From Phorcus lineatus (lineage: Eukaryota > Mollusca > Gastropoda > Trochida > Trochidae), in assembly GCA_921293015.1 (NCBI GenBank), contig OV121091.1:25714839-25778838 (forward strand): a stretch of DNA of 64,000 nucleotides. Reading direction: 5' to 3'. A program made the position numbers and the translations under genes. Positions 63,968 through 64,000 of the stretch are shown here, in pieces. The notes under the pieces were generated by a model. That model was not told where the DNA came from. It saw only the letters and a program-made list of their open reading frames with translations, and ran no database searches. Position 1 is the first letter of the stretch; each line of letters opens with the position of its first letter.

Positions 63968-64000
63968 CTGTACAACGCTTCATGGATAAAGTTACATAAC

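Overview
This is metazoan nuclear DNA: AT-rich, intron-rich and full of transposon relics, with short exons bounded by ordinary GT-AG splice sites. The dominant content is a tandem array of four paralogous genes, all on the plus strand, for SLC7-family light-chain amino acid transporters closest in motif layout to b(0,+)AT (SLC7A9). The host is probably a lophotrochozoan, most likely a marine gastropod mollusc. The clue is a tRNA-derived SINE whose body ends in a CTCAC-repeat tail, which from memory is a style common in abalone genomes. That identification is inference, not proof.

Layout. 1-3.5 kb: no gene recognised. 3.55 kb: a tiny candidate first exon (ATG plus 10 nt) for transporter copy 1. 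3.76-5.48 kb: a 46-bp minisatellite. 6.7-9.65 kb: a tRNA-SINE that appears split by a 2.57-kb insertion carrying a hairpin, an intact four-exon tyrosine recombinase gene of Crypton type, and a palindromic repeat cluster. 11.75-17.65 kb: copy 1. 19.07-28.86 kb: copy 2, with a single in-frame TAG. 29.15-30.05 kb: a dead Tc1/mariner-like transposase on the minus strand. 30.54-41.70 kb: copy 3, with two or more MITE-like inserts. 43.4-45.3 kb: a deleted LINE fragment and a minus-strand SINE. 45.3-50.7 kb: mostly featureless. 50.74-61.58 kb: copy 4, the most divergent, with a long N-terminal tail. 62.86-63.97 kb: the 3' end of an unrecognised minus-strand gene facing copy 4 tail to tail.

The four transporters share the same exon lengths (102, 237-240, 126, 100, 45, 124, 104, 97, 150, 169 and 71 nt) and the same intron phases, so they arose by tandem duplication of one gene. 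Each keeps the GSGIF substrate-binding segment, the cysteine that in this family bonds to a heavy chain (rBAT/4F2hc type), and the C-terminal LQ/IQ-rich tail ending near 495-532 residues. Copies 1 and 2 are nearly identical in some exons and about a quarter different in others, which looks like gene conversion. Copy 2 carries its stop codon inside one of the near-identical exons.
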